The translations under genes were made by a program, and so were the position numbers. A stretch of DNA of 64,000 bases from Ceratodon purpureus (Eukaryota > Streptophyta > Bryopsida > Pseudoditrichales > Ditrichaceae), in contig CM026424.1 in the NCBI GenBank assembly GCA_014871385.1, positions 6,687,320 to 6,751,319 of the forward strand, given 5' to 3'. This document shows, in pieces, positions 33,213 through 44,049 of the stretch (the first letter of the stretch is position 1; every line of letters starts with the position of its first letter). Under the pieces are notes generated by a model. That model saw only the letters and a list, made by a program, of their open reading frames with translations, was not told where the DNA came from and did not search any database.

Positions 33213-36200
33213 CTAGCCGCTGCTACTGGTGGTTGGGTCGGTGCATGGAACGGTGGTCAATCCGAGGAGACTCAGGAGACGATTGAACTTGTCGCGGGGC
33301 AGCGGCTTGGTAAGTATGTCTGCTACGTTATCCGCAGTGGGGACGTAGTTGACGGTGAGGCGCTGATGCTCGTAGTGATCCCGTATCACATGGTACTTCA
33401 CGTCCACGTGCTTAGTGCGCTTGTGGAACTCCGGATTGCGGACGAGGCGAATGGCGGCTTAATTGTCACTTCGCAATACTGTTGGGGAGGATTGTGAGTA
33501 GCCTAGGTCCGACATGAGCTGCCGCATCCATATTATCTCCTGGGAGGCGAGATGGGAGGCGACATACTCCGCCTCTGTTGTTGACGACGCGGTACAGCCC
33601 TGCTTACGAAAGCCCCAGGCCACTGGTCCGCCGTTCAGTGTGATGATAAAGCCCGATCGGGACTTGCGATCGTCCAGATCACCCCCGTAGTCAGCATCGC
33701 AGTATGCCTGCAAAATGTTTTTGTCACAATTAGCTGAGTAAGTAATCCGCAGGTCAGGTGTACCTGAGAGGTACTTGAGAATCCATTTGACGCCTGCCAC
33801 ATGACTGGTCTTGGGATTGCGTGTGAATTTTGAAGCATGGCCTGTGGCATACGTGATGTCGATTCAGCTTCCTTGGCTGGCAAAGTGCAAGCTACCGATG
33901 ACCTCAGCATAAGGAAATCGGGGGTCGGCAACCTCGTCTATGGTCGAGAGATAGTCCATAGTGGCATGAGGATCGGCTGGTACAGTCAGAGGCGCACACT
34001 GAAGGAAATCATATTCCTCCAGTTTCCTCTGAATATAGCGTCGCTGATCGATTTGCAGTGTGCGCTCCTCACGGTTTCTGCTGATGTGGAGACCGACATA
34101 GATTTTGGGATCGCCAGTTGTGATGTTGAATATGCCTTTCATTGAGTCAATGACCGCATTGATTCGTGAGAGGTCACCGCAGCAGAGCATACCATCGTCT
34201 ACAAACAACGTGAGGAAGAGCTTCGTATCACCTGTTCCCACATACACATAGGGGTCGGCCTAACTAGCGACAAGGTTGTGCTGTATGAGAAAGTCGTGAA
34301 ATCTGCGATTCCAAACTCTGGATGCTTGCTTAAGACCATATAAGGCCTTGTGTAGCTTGCAGACTTGGTTTGGGTAGTCTGTGTCCACAAAACCCATAGG
34401 CTGCGCCATATATATATCCTCCTCTATCGCCCCATGTAGAAACGCAGTTTCTACGTCAAACTGGACAATATGCATATCCTCGACGGCTGCGATGGATAAG
34501 ATCGTCCTTATGGAATCAAACTTGACGACTGGTGAGAAGGTTTCGGAGTAGTCTACCCCCTCTCGCTGAGAAAAACCCTTTGCAATGAGTCACGCTTTGT
34601 ATCTGCTGACGGATCCATCTACAGCAATCTTCACCTTAAAAACCAATTTGTTTTGAATGGCTCGGCGGCCAGGTGGTAAGTCTGTCAATGTCCAAGTTTC
34701 GTTGGTGATCAACGAATTGTACTCTTGTGACATGGCCTGCTGCCAGTGATGTACCTCTGGTGACTGCAGTGCAGCATGGTAAGTTTGAGGGTCCGAAGGG
34801 ATGTGGCTTTCGGTCGCCTGAGCCATGGCTACGTAAGCTGGAGTATACTCCCAGTCACCTAGCCGCGTGGGTGCTTGTCGTTTGCGCTGGGGCCGGGCAG
34901 GTGGCGGGCTGCTCCCCCGTGGTGCATCGACAGCCATCGGTATGCACACCTCTAACTGGATCTCGGGGCTGGACTGTCCGTCGACGACGTGTGGTGTGTC
35001 CTGAACTGTGACATCAGCCGGCAGGGCAGGTAGATCACTCCCAGTGTGTGCAACGGGATTAACTACAATTGGATTGACGTGTATGATATTAAAATGCCCA
35101 CTGGTTCTTCTGCTGCAGTTGGTTCTGGTTGGATTGTTGGCGGCATGTCGAGATACAACGGTCCAAAATCATCGTCAATGATCGTAATGTCCTCTAATAC
35201 TGCAAGAGTACTGTCCACGGGATGGCGTAGACCTCCGAAAATCTCCTCGATAGGTTCCGAGTTGTGCCCCGGTTCAGAGGCACCGCTGAAAGTGTTCACT
35301 GGTTCGGTAGAGAGCTGATCGTTACTATCGGTGCCTCGGGTAAGCTCAATTTCTTCATTCTCCGGTGTTGGGAAAGAAGCAGAAGCAACAGGTGCCCCGG
35401 CCACTAACTGTGGTCCGACCGCATGGACGTTGAATAGGCTCGGCATGTGTCTGTTGGTGTTCTGTGCTAGTGGATCTGCTATGGGAAACAGGCCCAAATT
35501 CGATGCAACACGCACTGGTGCCTGGCTGGAAGTCTCAGCATAGAGACCTGTGAGAACACTTGTCTCATCGAACATGACATCGCGGGACTCTATTATTTTC
35601 TGGGACTCGTTAACCTAGACACGGTAGGCTTTGCTATGGGCGCTATAGCCCATAAAGATCCCTCGCGTGCTCTTGGGATCAAGCTTGGTCCGCAACTCCT
35701 TTGGCACAAACACAAAAGCATCCGAGCCAAAAATCCGCATGTGAGACACCGACGGCCTAACCCCATGCCATCTCTCGAATGGTGTCTCACCATTCAGCAA
35801 CCGTGTCCATGATCTGTTTAAGGAATACACTGCTGTGTGCAGGGCTTCCCCCCAAAACCGGCGATGGATATTCGCACCATAGAGCATACTTCGAACTGAT
35901 TCCATTAGAGTCTTGTTGTCTCTTTCGGCAACCCCATTCTGTTCGGGAGTATATGGCGTTGTGAGTTCTTGCCCGATCCCTTCCTGATGCAAGAACTCCC
36001 GAAACTGTGAACAGGTGTACTCTCCTCCACGATTTGTCCGCAGTCGACGTACCGTGGACTGAGTCTCCCGAATGAGTCGACTAACATAATCTTTAAAGTG
36101 CCGAAGGACTTCAGATTTCTTGGTCATCAGCTGCACTACTCGGTAGCCTATTGAATCATCTTTAAAAAGAACGAAATACTTGGCTCCTCCTACTGTAGCG

Positions 36201-37813
36201 GTGCTCATCGGACCGCAAATGTCCGAGTGCACGAGGTCACCTGGCTGGCCGTTTCTGAATTGCTCGTCATTAAATGGGAACCCACACCTGTGGTTCTTCC
36301 CATAGGCACATCCGTTGCAGAAGGGGGCCGGTCCTGGTCTCCCGACCAAAGCTAATCCCTCTACAGTATTATTGGCAACCATCCTCCGGATCATATCGTG
36401 ATGGAGATGAGCTAGTCTCTTGTGCCATACGTCCAACGTCTGCAGGCCTTCTCTCTTAGTTGACACACCAAAACTTCCTACGTGAAAGGCAGCAATATGA
36501 CTCGGTAGCAGTGGCGTGATAAGCAGTTTGTACAGCTTGCTTACCAAAACTCCTTGCATCACAACTTGCCCATCTTGGGTCACCAAGCGACATGAGTGCT
36601 TAGAGGTTATAGTATCAACATTCCGCTGAGCAGCTCTCTGAGATGAGAATAAGCTGGTTCCGAGCTTGGGAACGTAAAGGACATCACACAACGTTGCAAA
36701 TTCCTCGACGTCTCCCAGATGGACTTGTACATTGATGTCGCCGACCCCGACCACCTCAAGACTGGCCCCTCCGACTACTTGGACAGTCCGCCTCTCACTA
36801 GAGATATCTTTATATACTGAAAAGAAATCGCTCGCATTCGTCATGTGATCGGTACAGGCGCTGTCTACGTACCAAGAGGAATGATCTGCCACGGTCGTAA
36901 TTGTCATGTAAGCTCTGTGCAGCGGTGGCGGCGGTGGTAACCGAGACGACGGTGGTTGCTGTGGGTTCTTGCTTGCTTCAAGCAAGTCACTCGGTTCTTC
37001 TTGATGGTCATTCAATGGACACTCTCTCGCCCAGTGCCCCAACTGGTTGCAACGCCAACATACTGTTACTTTCTTCCGCTCCATGAGGTCTCGCCGACGC
37101 TCACACCGCTGCTCATAGGTGAGAGATGAACGGTCAGCCAGCGATTGCTGCACGTTGGAGCTTGCGGTATTGCCTGACCCTTTGCTATATGCAGCGGCAT
37201 ACGCCATCGCCACCTTTTCTTCCTCCCGCTCTTCGTTCTGCAGCCTGGTTTCGTGGCGTAGGAGCCGAATGGTCAGATTGTTAAGGGTACGAGAAGCATC
37301 TTCCACATTATCCCAGGCATACAAGAAAGAGCTGTAACGGTTAGCAGGGAGATTTGCTAAGACCTTGGCGACTAAGCTGGCGTCAGTGATAGAGTTGTCC
37401 CCCATGTTAATGAGGGAGCTCTTGATAACCTCTAACTTGCCCTAGAAACTCGCTATGGTGTCTGCGCCCTCCATTCTACACTCATAGAATCTTTGTTGGA
37501 TATGGTGAACTCATTCATGAGCCGATTGGTCATGCAGCAGCTTCAGCTTTTCCCATATGGCTTTAGAGGTATCACAGTTCATGAGGATCTCGAGTATTGA
37601 CTCGTCCACAGCCTTACACATGAGTGATATACACTGGTTGTCCTTGCGGACCCACTCTGCAACCTTATCAGGGGACGTAGGCTTCGGTACAGTACCGTCG
37701 ACTATTCCCATGAGATTCTGTCCAAGTAGGATGGCTTTCAGCTGAAATTTCCATAAATGGAAATTCTGGCCATTGTAACTTTTGACGTTTCTCAGCTCTG
37801 CGTTAGCATCCAT
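33213..37813 (-). pseudogene. copia Gag-Pol polyprotein, interrupted by stops and a frameshift
   Basis: Starts at ATG 37813 (MDANAELRN). Domains in order: Gag with a CCHC knuckle CWRCNQLGHWAREC (about 37020-37060); protease WYVDSACTDH (about 36850); GAG-pre-integrase WHKRLAHLHHD (about 36410); integrase with SDICGP and QNGVAERDN; reverse transcriptase with FDVETAFLHG (about 34450) and LFVDDG (about 34205); RNase H with SSTTEAEYVA (about 33560); end at TAG 33213. In-frame stops lie at 37511-37513 (TGA), 37442-37444 (TAG), 35615-35617 (TAG), 35063-35065 (TAG), 34590-34592 (TGA), 34260-34262 (TAG), 33864-33866 (TGA) and 33459-33461 (TAA); one frame change falls between 34950 and 35063. The second integrase aspartate (TDxGGE in the family) is Asn here (36032-36034). 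The element cannot be autonomous as read. Confidence 0.9.
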
Positions 37814-37975
37814 TTTGCTCCTGAGACAGGACCAATAATACTTGGCTAAGAAAAGATACGAAGACTGTAGGCACGGCACTTAGGCTGACACAAAGCAGTT
37901 ATTCTGTAGGCACAGAACATAAGTGATTCACGCTGGCTTGGTTATCTAGATCAGAGTTTGCAGAAATAGTTTAAT

Positions 37976-37989
37976 GTGGGCCCATAACC
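37976..37989 (-). other. Primer-binding site, half initiator-tRNA type
   Basis: The 14 bases next to the 5' LTR read GGTTATGGGCCCAC on the minus strand. The complement GTGGGCCCATAACC equals the anticodon stem-loop of plant initiator methionine tRNA as I know it. That suggests priming from an internally cut tRNA, as in Drosophila copia, instead of from the tRNA 3' end (TGGTATCAGA) used by most plant copia elements. Confidence 0.75.
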
Positions 37990-38476
37990 TATTGAGAGTA
38001 ATAAGAAAGATTCAACTACACATGTATTCTATGGCTCACTAGGACACACAGCCTGAGAAAGAAGGACTAAAACGGACACATGGCAATTCAATACACAGGC
38101 TAAATAGTCACACAGTATAACGGCTGAGAACTTCGCTTGTATTAGCGTAACAAGACCCGAGAAGATCGGGGATTAACAACATAACAACACTGCTCCCACT
38201 GACACACACCACTACTACGGTTTTCTTGGAGCACTTGTACACTAAGCACAAACCAAGGTCAGAGAGAAAGAGAGATGCTACGACACTGGTACTAATCCCT
38301 GCGTAGTGGCCAACAGCTATGGCGGGAAGTCTCATCTATGATTACTTCTTGGAAGGTTTGAATATGAGATACGGCTGGGTCTAGTTGTCACTCCGTATGA
38401 TGCTATGAGTGCTGCAACACCCCTCATACTGTCCAATTATCCTACTATGTAGATGCTAAGTACATGTATTTCAACA
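37990..38476 (-). repeat. 5' LTR of the copia element
   Basis: 487 bp; it differs from the other LTR only at 38072 (A for G, plus strand) and 38416 (A for T). As the upstream LTR of a minus-strand element it would hold the active promoter. Confidence 0.93.
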
Positions 38477-38481
38477 AGAAG

Positions 38482-40292
38482 TGCTCTAATTCCGCCCATG
38501 TCTGGAATACTTGAGTGCTTCTGATTGGTGCATAAACGTTATAATTTCAGAGTCCAACTACTCATGTTAACCAAGACTCTATGATCAGTTAGTGGCACCG
38601 CTAGGACTAAACATTCAAAAATTCATAGGAAATTATAGACTTATTCAAAAAATGTTTTTTTTTTTTTTTGGAATAGCTTTGCACTAGCTTTGCAGTCCAT
38701 CCAAAAATTATAAACTTTTTCACCCACTATCCCAAGTGAGCTAAGCTGAAATTCAGTCGCATATATGATCCTCTACCTTAGAAAATTTAGAGCCCATCAT
38801 AGTCAGATGCGCTTGGAACATGCTCCAAAAGATTTTAAGGTTAGCATTCCACTCGAGTTTATATCAATGACTTCAAGCTCCTTCTCAGAGTAGACCCAAT
38901 TACATTCAATTTGTACATGATACTGGCCACAGATTTCGTCTAGACGTCTTTCAAGATTCTCGCTGTTGTTTCCTGCACACCTGCATTCCTCATCAACCAA
39001 GTTGCAAGACTTCTCTAACATTGTCACTATGATTCATTATGATTTTGCATTTACATTGGGAAGGACGTGGTGTTTTGATGGTTTGCCCCCTGACCATGTC
39101 CACTTTTTCGTCTTGTTTCGTTAGCTTCGTCTAACTGAAGCATAATTCACATTTGCTTAAATTAGGTCTCGTGAAATCCACAAATTCTAGGTAACGACAA
39201 GTGAATCATATCGTTCGAAATTGAAGAGTAATGCGTAGAACAGAACATTCAAGCGTCGAATGGGTCGGTTTTGGTATCAAGAACATTATATCCACTATAA
39301 GTTTGCTTCTACACCATCTCCTCGACCATCATAACAATTTGCAAGTGCACAAAGCAGGCGTGTAGCATTTGACAAGGTGATCGAGGCGATCTAGTAATTT
39401 CTCGTCATGCCCACACACTGCAAGCGTCCACTGTCATCATTCAGCGCTAGACAGGTATTTGCTTCTACCCGATCGGGTGTATTACAACTGCCCAATATTA
39501 AGAACTCTCGACGTCGTTCTCAGAGCCTAAGAATGGATACTGGGTTCGCGATGACTCTTGTAATTTTGTGATCATCCTCTTCTTCAAGTTGTAGAGGTTG
39601 CTAAACATCCACCTGCAAATAAGCCTCTTCTTTAGCTTCTATGTACCAGCAGGGAAGTGTCAAATAATCACGATTTCATTGTGTCAAATTAATTATCACA
39701 CTTTCACTTCGTACTGTGTGTCCGTTTCACATATGTTCCGAGGCATGGAGAAAAACTCTAACAGACTAACACTGCATGACATCAACAAAGTACACCTGAA
39801 ACACCACCCAGGCGCCTCTCTAATTTCTACTGAAACTTTTGAGTAAAATTTGAATGAACTAGTCAAAATAATTAGACTTGATACCAAGGTATGTAATTTC
39901 CTGAATAAGTGAGTTGCATTGTGCACATTGGCTACATACAAAAGTCCTCCATCCTAATGATTCGCCAGTTAAGGATATTAACAATTCCAAGCTGAATTCT
40001 ATAATGAGATCATTTTTTAAAACCCCCAGAATGGGCCTTAAGCTTGATCATCTCCCTATTGATAATCATATCAGTTCTTATCGTGGAAGCATGGCAAACA
40101 GAACGGTTTGACCCAGTGGTGAGCACTGCATGAACTTTTTTTCAAAAAACTCGCATGTGTGCCTACACAATTATATGCATGCGCTTTTAGCATTCTCATG
40201 GCCACCATAAGGAGACATCCAGCAATTTGTTTGCTATCGTCCCATCCAGCTTCTCACATTTCAAGTTGGCGTCCCGTGATCAACTTGTGTAA
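38482..40292. other. Intergenic region right of the copia element
   Basis: No supported gene. The frames at 38803-39027, 39598-39846, 39696-39941 and 39914-40111 are short and lack domains. A run of 18 T lies near 38660. Confidence 0.4.
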
Positions 40293-40669
40293 GGGCATCC
40301 CCAATGGTTCTCCACCAAGCAGGCCCTCCAAGCCAGCTTAGCGAGCGCTCTATGGAGCAGCGCGTTATGCTAACGTGCGGATGCCCCAATGGTTCCGTGG
40401 GAAGAGGGCGCGGGATCAAACCCCATTGCCGACGTGCCCCTTCGCGATTAGATTACCAGGCCTCGGAAGTCGCAGGAGCAACCTTTGACTAGTTATGGAG
40501 TGTTGAAATTATCTCCCTCCATTCGGAGAAAATATGGCGTGAGCGGGGCATGCTTGCCGTGGCTCGCGTGGATAGCGAGGTGGATGGAGAGTCCATTGGA
40601 GCAGTTTTTTTGGTGGAGGGCCGCTAACCCCTTTAGCGTGTGTGTTTAGCGAGACTAATGGGGATGCTC
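40293..40669. mobile_element. PIF/Harbinger-like MITE, 377 bp
   Basis: Terminal repeats GGGCATCCCCAATGG and, inward from the right, GAGCATCCCCATTAG, flanked by TAA on both sides (40290-40292 and 40670-40672). Three-base TAA/TTA duplications and GGGCATC-type ends are characteristic of Tourist elements mobilised by PIF/Harbinger transposases. The interior is GC-rich and has no credible gene; it contains internal copies of CCCCAATGG and TTAGCGAG. Confidence 0.8.
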
Positions 40670-41655
40670 TAAGTTAAACTTACTTAGTCTAGACAGTTGA
40701 ATTGCATCAATTAGTCGCTGGTCATTTGTCTCAAATGAGAACTAAAATAGCGTACAAATAAGATTCCCCAAGTTTGACTTTCTGAACACGAGTTTAGCAT
40801 GTCGGCCTGTAGTATTCTGAGTAAGACATATCATAGGAAAGTTTGCTAGTCACCATGCTTATTCATCGCTCAAAGCCTCGGACACTTCAGAGACATGTGA
40901 TGATTGTCTCATGAGCATTGGCAGCACCCTTACATAACCGTATTCTGCTGAGGGTCGTGCAAAACCTCGATGATTGATGACTTTGGTTTTGATTTGGAGG
41001 TAAAAAAGCACTATAATAATTTCTACCCACTCCTCAAACCGGTAGTGACTAGTGAGTAACCCAAGTAAGGACACGACCACACATTATCACAAGAACCTCA
41101 ACTATATATCACGTGCAGTCAATCCTGGAATACACAGCCGAGCCGCAAATGTCATGTTCTACACAAAAGAATCTCAGTATCCGAAAGGACGATTCTCGAC
41201 CAGAAAGCTTATCCAAAACACAAAGCCGATCTGCTAAAACTAGTTAATGCACTGAAATCACGAGTGAAGCATGCCAGATAGCATATCTCAGGATCGATAC
41301 CATCTGACTCATAAACTCACCGCGTCAGGTCATTCAACGAACATTCCAAGATTCAAGCCTCCGGATACCTGTCGAGCAGCGCTCCAGTGACATTGGCGCA
41401 TGCTTGAATTTCCTCGTGCACATCCACGATCTTGATCGATCGGCATCTGTTGCACCCCAGGAGATCCGCCAGAAGGCTATATAAACGGTCCAATCGATCG
41501 CAACTCAACTCACACCAACCCGACGTCTTCGCTACACCTTCTCTCCTCTTAACATCTACTGCCTTCCGGCACTAGCAGTCAGTCCTTCGCTCACTCTTGA
41601 TCATTTCAGCTCATCTCTAGCTCTCCGCTTCCAGTCAATCTAAGCGGCCGTCACC
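40670..41655 (+). repeat. Duplicated upstream block of lectin D
   Basis: Counterpart of 10478-10647 plus 14647-15461, uninterrupted by the 4.0 kb transposon. The empty site reads GTTTGCTAGTCACC near 40840-40853. It includes the promoter of lectin D. No other gene. Confidence 0.75.
41477..41485 (+). promoter_or_regulatory. TATA box of lectin D
   Basis: CTATATAAA, about 170 bp before the start codon; same context (AGAAGG before, ACGGTCC after) as in copy A. Confidence 0.75.
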
Positions 41656-42090
41656 ATGTCTTACGCCATCCACGTGAGGGTCATCCAGACCAACCCCTCC
41701 AACTGGTTCAACATCGTCGAGAAGACCAACTGGCACTACGCCAACGGAGGCACCTGGGCAGATTGTGATGGCGACCACACGCTGACCATGGGCGGCAGCG
41801 GCACCTCCGGCATGCTGCGCTTCAAGAACGCGGCAGGCGACTACTTGCTGGTGGCGCTGGGGATCCACAACTACAAGCGGTGGTGCGACATTGTGACGGA
41901 TGCCAAGTCCAGCGACACGGGCGTGGTGATCAACCCGACGTACTACGCCGACGGCAGCGGCAGCCGGGGTGAGATGCTGTGGAAGCAGCTGGCGAATCTG
42001 GAGAAGACGACCTCCAAGGGCGTGAAGGTGAAGGTGGACTACTACAAGGAAGACGGCAACACTCTGTATGCCACCATCACCATCGGCTAA
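41656..42090 (+). CDS. Fungal fruit-body (ABA) type lectin, copy D
   Basis: 144 residues, identical to copy A except that the last residue is Gly and the stop is TAA. I found no silent difference from copy A before the last codons. Just beyond the stop the 3' untranslated region diverges visibly from A, B and E. The 5' untranslated region also differs at several places. Such an abrupt drop in identity at both gene edges fits conversion tracts confined to the coding region. D is convergent with copy E, 845 bp apart. The start is ATG 41656 in CACCATGTC context. Confidence 0.93.
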   Translation: MSYAIHVRVIQTNPSNWFNIVEKTNWHYANGGTWADCDGDHTLTMGGSGTSGMLRFKNAAGDYLLVALGIHNYKRWCDIVTDAKSSDTGVVINPTYYADGSGSRGEMLWKQLANLEKTTSKGVKVKVDYYKEDGNTLYATITIG

Positions 42091-42241
42091 TTTCAGGGTG
42101 GAAAGGGCCAAGTTTGAGTTGTAGCTTGCAGCTGCTGATTAAGTTGAAAGTTCATCGACTAGAGTACTGAGTTAGGATGGAGACATAAGTTACTGTTGTC
42201 GCTTGAACTGTACATGTCGGGTGCTCGAAATGAGCCGATTC

Positions 42242-42247
42242 AATAAA
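42242..42247 (+). terminator. Poly(A) signal of lectin D
   Basis: AATAAA in the conserved GATTCAATAAAATCC context, about 150 bp after the stop codon. Confidence 0.7.
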
Positions 42248-42775
42248 ATCCCCATTGCAATGTATAGCACTGTCTGGTACAAATTATGTTCGTTGCACAC
42301 CCTGTGTTTCTAGAGGCATGGTCTTCCATCTGCAAAGCTTGAGCGTTGAGGTGGTTTTCGAGCTTGTAGACTTGTTTCAAACTTTTTCTTTGCGTTGTGG
42401 AATTAGTGTCAACTTGAGTCACAGAGCTTTTAAAGATGTCATGGCTCTGAACTGATCTCTGTGAGCTTGAGCAGCAGCCGGTCAGTGCCATTGGAGTGCA
42501 GCCGTACTCGGGGATGCATGTAATTTTGGAAGTACCGATTCCGGTCTGGTTACTTCCAAAGCCGGTGCAAAGCCGGTGCCTTCAATGACATGTTCTTTCA
42601 TCTGCAAAGCTGTAGCGTTGAGATGGTTCTCGATCTCTTGATCATGGTCCGCTGGTGGCTCCTAATACAAAACGGAACCACATTAAGTTTACATAGAATA
42701 TGAAGCAACTCGGATTGATTACTAAATCCAAATTCGAAAAAGCCTGCTCAGAGTGAAGTGCATTGCAACGTGGAT

Positions 42776-42781
42776 TTTATT
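42776..42781 (-). terminator. Poly(A) signal of lectin E
   Basis: AATAAA on the minus strand in the conserved context, about 155 bp after the stop codon. Confidence 0.7.
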
Positions 42782-42935
42782 GAATCGGCTCATTTCGAGC
42801 ACCCGACATGTACAGTTCAAGTGACAACAGTAACTTATGTCTCCATCCCAACTCAGTACTACTCTACCCGATGAACCCTCTACTTAATCTGAGTCAGCTG
42901 CGAGCTACGTCTCAAAAGTCATTTCAACCCTGAAA

Positions 42936-43370
42936 TCAGCTGATGGTGATGGTGGCATACAGAGTGTTGCCGTCTTCCTTGTAGTAGTCCACCTTCACCT
43001 TCACGCCCTTGGAGGTCGTCTTCTCCAGATTCGCCAGCTGCTTCCACAGCATCTCACCCCGGCTGCCGCTGCCGTCGGCGTAGTACGTCGGGTTGATCAC
43101 CACGCCCGTGTCGCTGGACTTGGCATCCGTCACAATGTCGCACCACCGCTTGTAGTTGTGGATCCCCAGCGCCACCAGCAAGTAGTCGCCTGCCGCGTTC
43201 TTGAAGCGCAGCATGCCGGAGGTGCCGCTGCCGCCCATGGTCAGCGTGTGGTCGCCATCACAATCTGCCCAGGTGCCTCCATTGGCGTAGTGCCAGTTGG
43301 TCTTCTCGACGATGTTGAACCAGTTGGAGGGGTTGGTCTGGATGACCCTCACGTGGATGGCGTAAGACAT
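42936..43370 (-). CDS. Fungal fruit-body (ABA) type lectin, copy E
   Basis: The product is identical to lectins A-C (144 residues, Ser-TGA). One silent change stands near 43281 (plus-strand CCATTGG for CCGTTGG). The 5' untranslated region close to the ATG (GCGGCCGTCACC) resembles copy D, while the farther 5' flank belongs to the B/C type; conversion between D and E could explain this mosaic. TATA is at 43541-43549. The block behind this gene is split by the CACTA transposon at 44242. The start ATG is at 43370. Confidence 0.93.
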   Translation of the reverse strand: MSYAIHVRVIQTNPSNWFNIVEKTNWHYANGGTWADCDGDHTLTMGGSGTSGMLRFKNAAGDYLLVALGIHNYKRWCDIVTDAKSSDTGVVINPTYYADGSGSRGEMLWKQLANLEKTTSKGVKVKVDYYKEDGNTLYATITIS

Positions 43371-43540
43371 GGTGACGGCCGCTTAGATTGACTGGAAGCG
43401 GAGAGCTAGAGATGAGCTGAAATGATCAAGAGTGAGCGAAGGACTGACTGCTAGTGCCGGAAGGCAGTAGATGTTAAGAGGAGAGAAGGTGTAGCGAAGA
43501 CGTCGGGCTGGTGTGAGTTGAGTTGCGATCGATTGGACCA

Positions 43541-43549
43541 TTTATATAG
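43541..43549 (-). promoter_or_regulatory. TATA box of lectin E
   Basis: CTATATAAA on the minus strand, about 170 bp before the start codon. Confidence 0.7.
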
Positions 43550-43970
43550 CCCTCTGGCAGATCTCCTGAATGCGGACGAGCAAATTAAGTAAGTAATGTT
43601 AAGGGTACGTGCACAAGTTTCTTGCTTGTGGACGGATATGTTAATTACGAACATGGCATGGCGTGTTCATGATTCAGTTCTGTCCGGCCCTCGGACATGT
43701 CTGACATGCATTGTCAACTCGTTTGGATATTCGGGTACTGTGACAGATTAACTTCCTGTTTTAGATAAGCTTACCAACCTGAACATAAAGAAGTGGCCAG
43801 GGCCGGCTTTGATGTACAATATTTAGTATGGAGTTGCAAGTTGCGACATGGCCATTTGAACATGTGTGGGACTGTTGACATCACTTGGAAGGGTCCGACC
43901 TGACCTGATCTTCACCTCGTCATGACGTTAGAGGTTCATGCATTAGGATAAACATTGATCCTGGCATTAT

Positions 43971-44049
43971 TTTTATTTTTATTTTTATTTTTTTTTCCTT
44001 GAAGCAAAATTCATTGCAAGGAGATAAAATACAAGCCCTCATCGGGGGA
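43971..44049 (-). mobile_element. Short retroposon with A-rich tail and 14-bp target duplication
   Basis: The 14-mer GATCCTGGCATTAT occurs on both sides (43957-43970 and 44050-44063), while the sister block at lectin C has it once (GATCCTGGCATCAT, about 28566). The 79-bp insert, read on the minus strand, ends in a tail of A runs broken by single T (AAAAAT units). This is the mark of target-primed reverse transcription. The body (GAGGGCTTGTATTTTATCTC) looks like the 3' end of a LINE or a very short SINE. Confidence 0.8.

Larger units (their letters stand above)
32685..38476 (-). mobile_element. Ty1/copia LTR retrotransposon with near-identical LTRs
   Basis: A 5.8 kb element with two 487-bp LTRs (32685-33171 and 37990-38476), differing at two positions (32767/38072 and 33111/38416). 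A 5-bp target duplication AGAAG flanks it (32680-32684, 38477-38481). Read on the minus strand it runs LTR, primer-binding site, gag, protease, integrase, reverse transcriptase, RNase H, purine-rich tract next to 33172, LTR. The order integrase before reverse transcriptase marks the copia superfamily. LTR termini on the coding strand are TG..TA rather than TG..CA. Near-identical LTRs indicate recent insertion, yet the polyprotein frame is closed by several stops. Confidence 0.93.
42091..42935. other. Spacer between convergent lectins D and E
   Basis: Holds both 3' untranslated regions and a core that is the reverse complement, relative to the genes, of the A/B core. The flank next to D (TAGCACTGTCTGGTACAAAT, about 42265) is of B type and the flank next to E (GGCTCCTAATACAAAACGG, about 42657 onward) is of A type. 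The GGTGCAAAGCCGGTGCC segment near 42565-42581 is the inverted counterpart of 16578-16600. No gene. Confidence 0.75.

Noticed and set aside
41635-42111. Long open frame antisense to lectin D (and similar ones antisense to A, B, C and E)
   Set aside because: It arises from the GC-rich codon use of the lectin gene; it has no domain and ends at different places in the copies.
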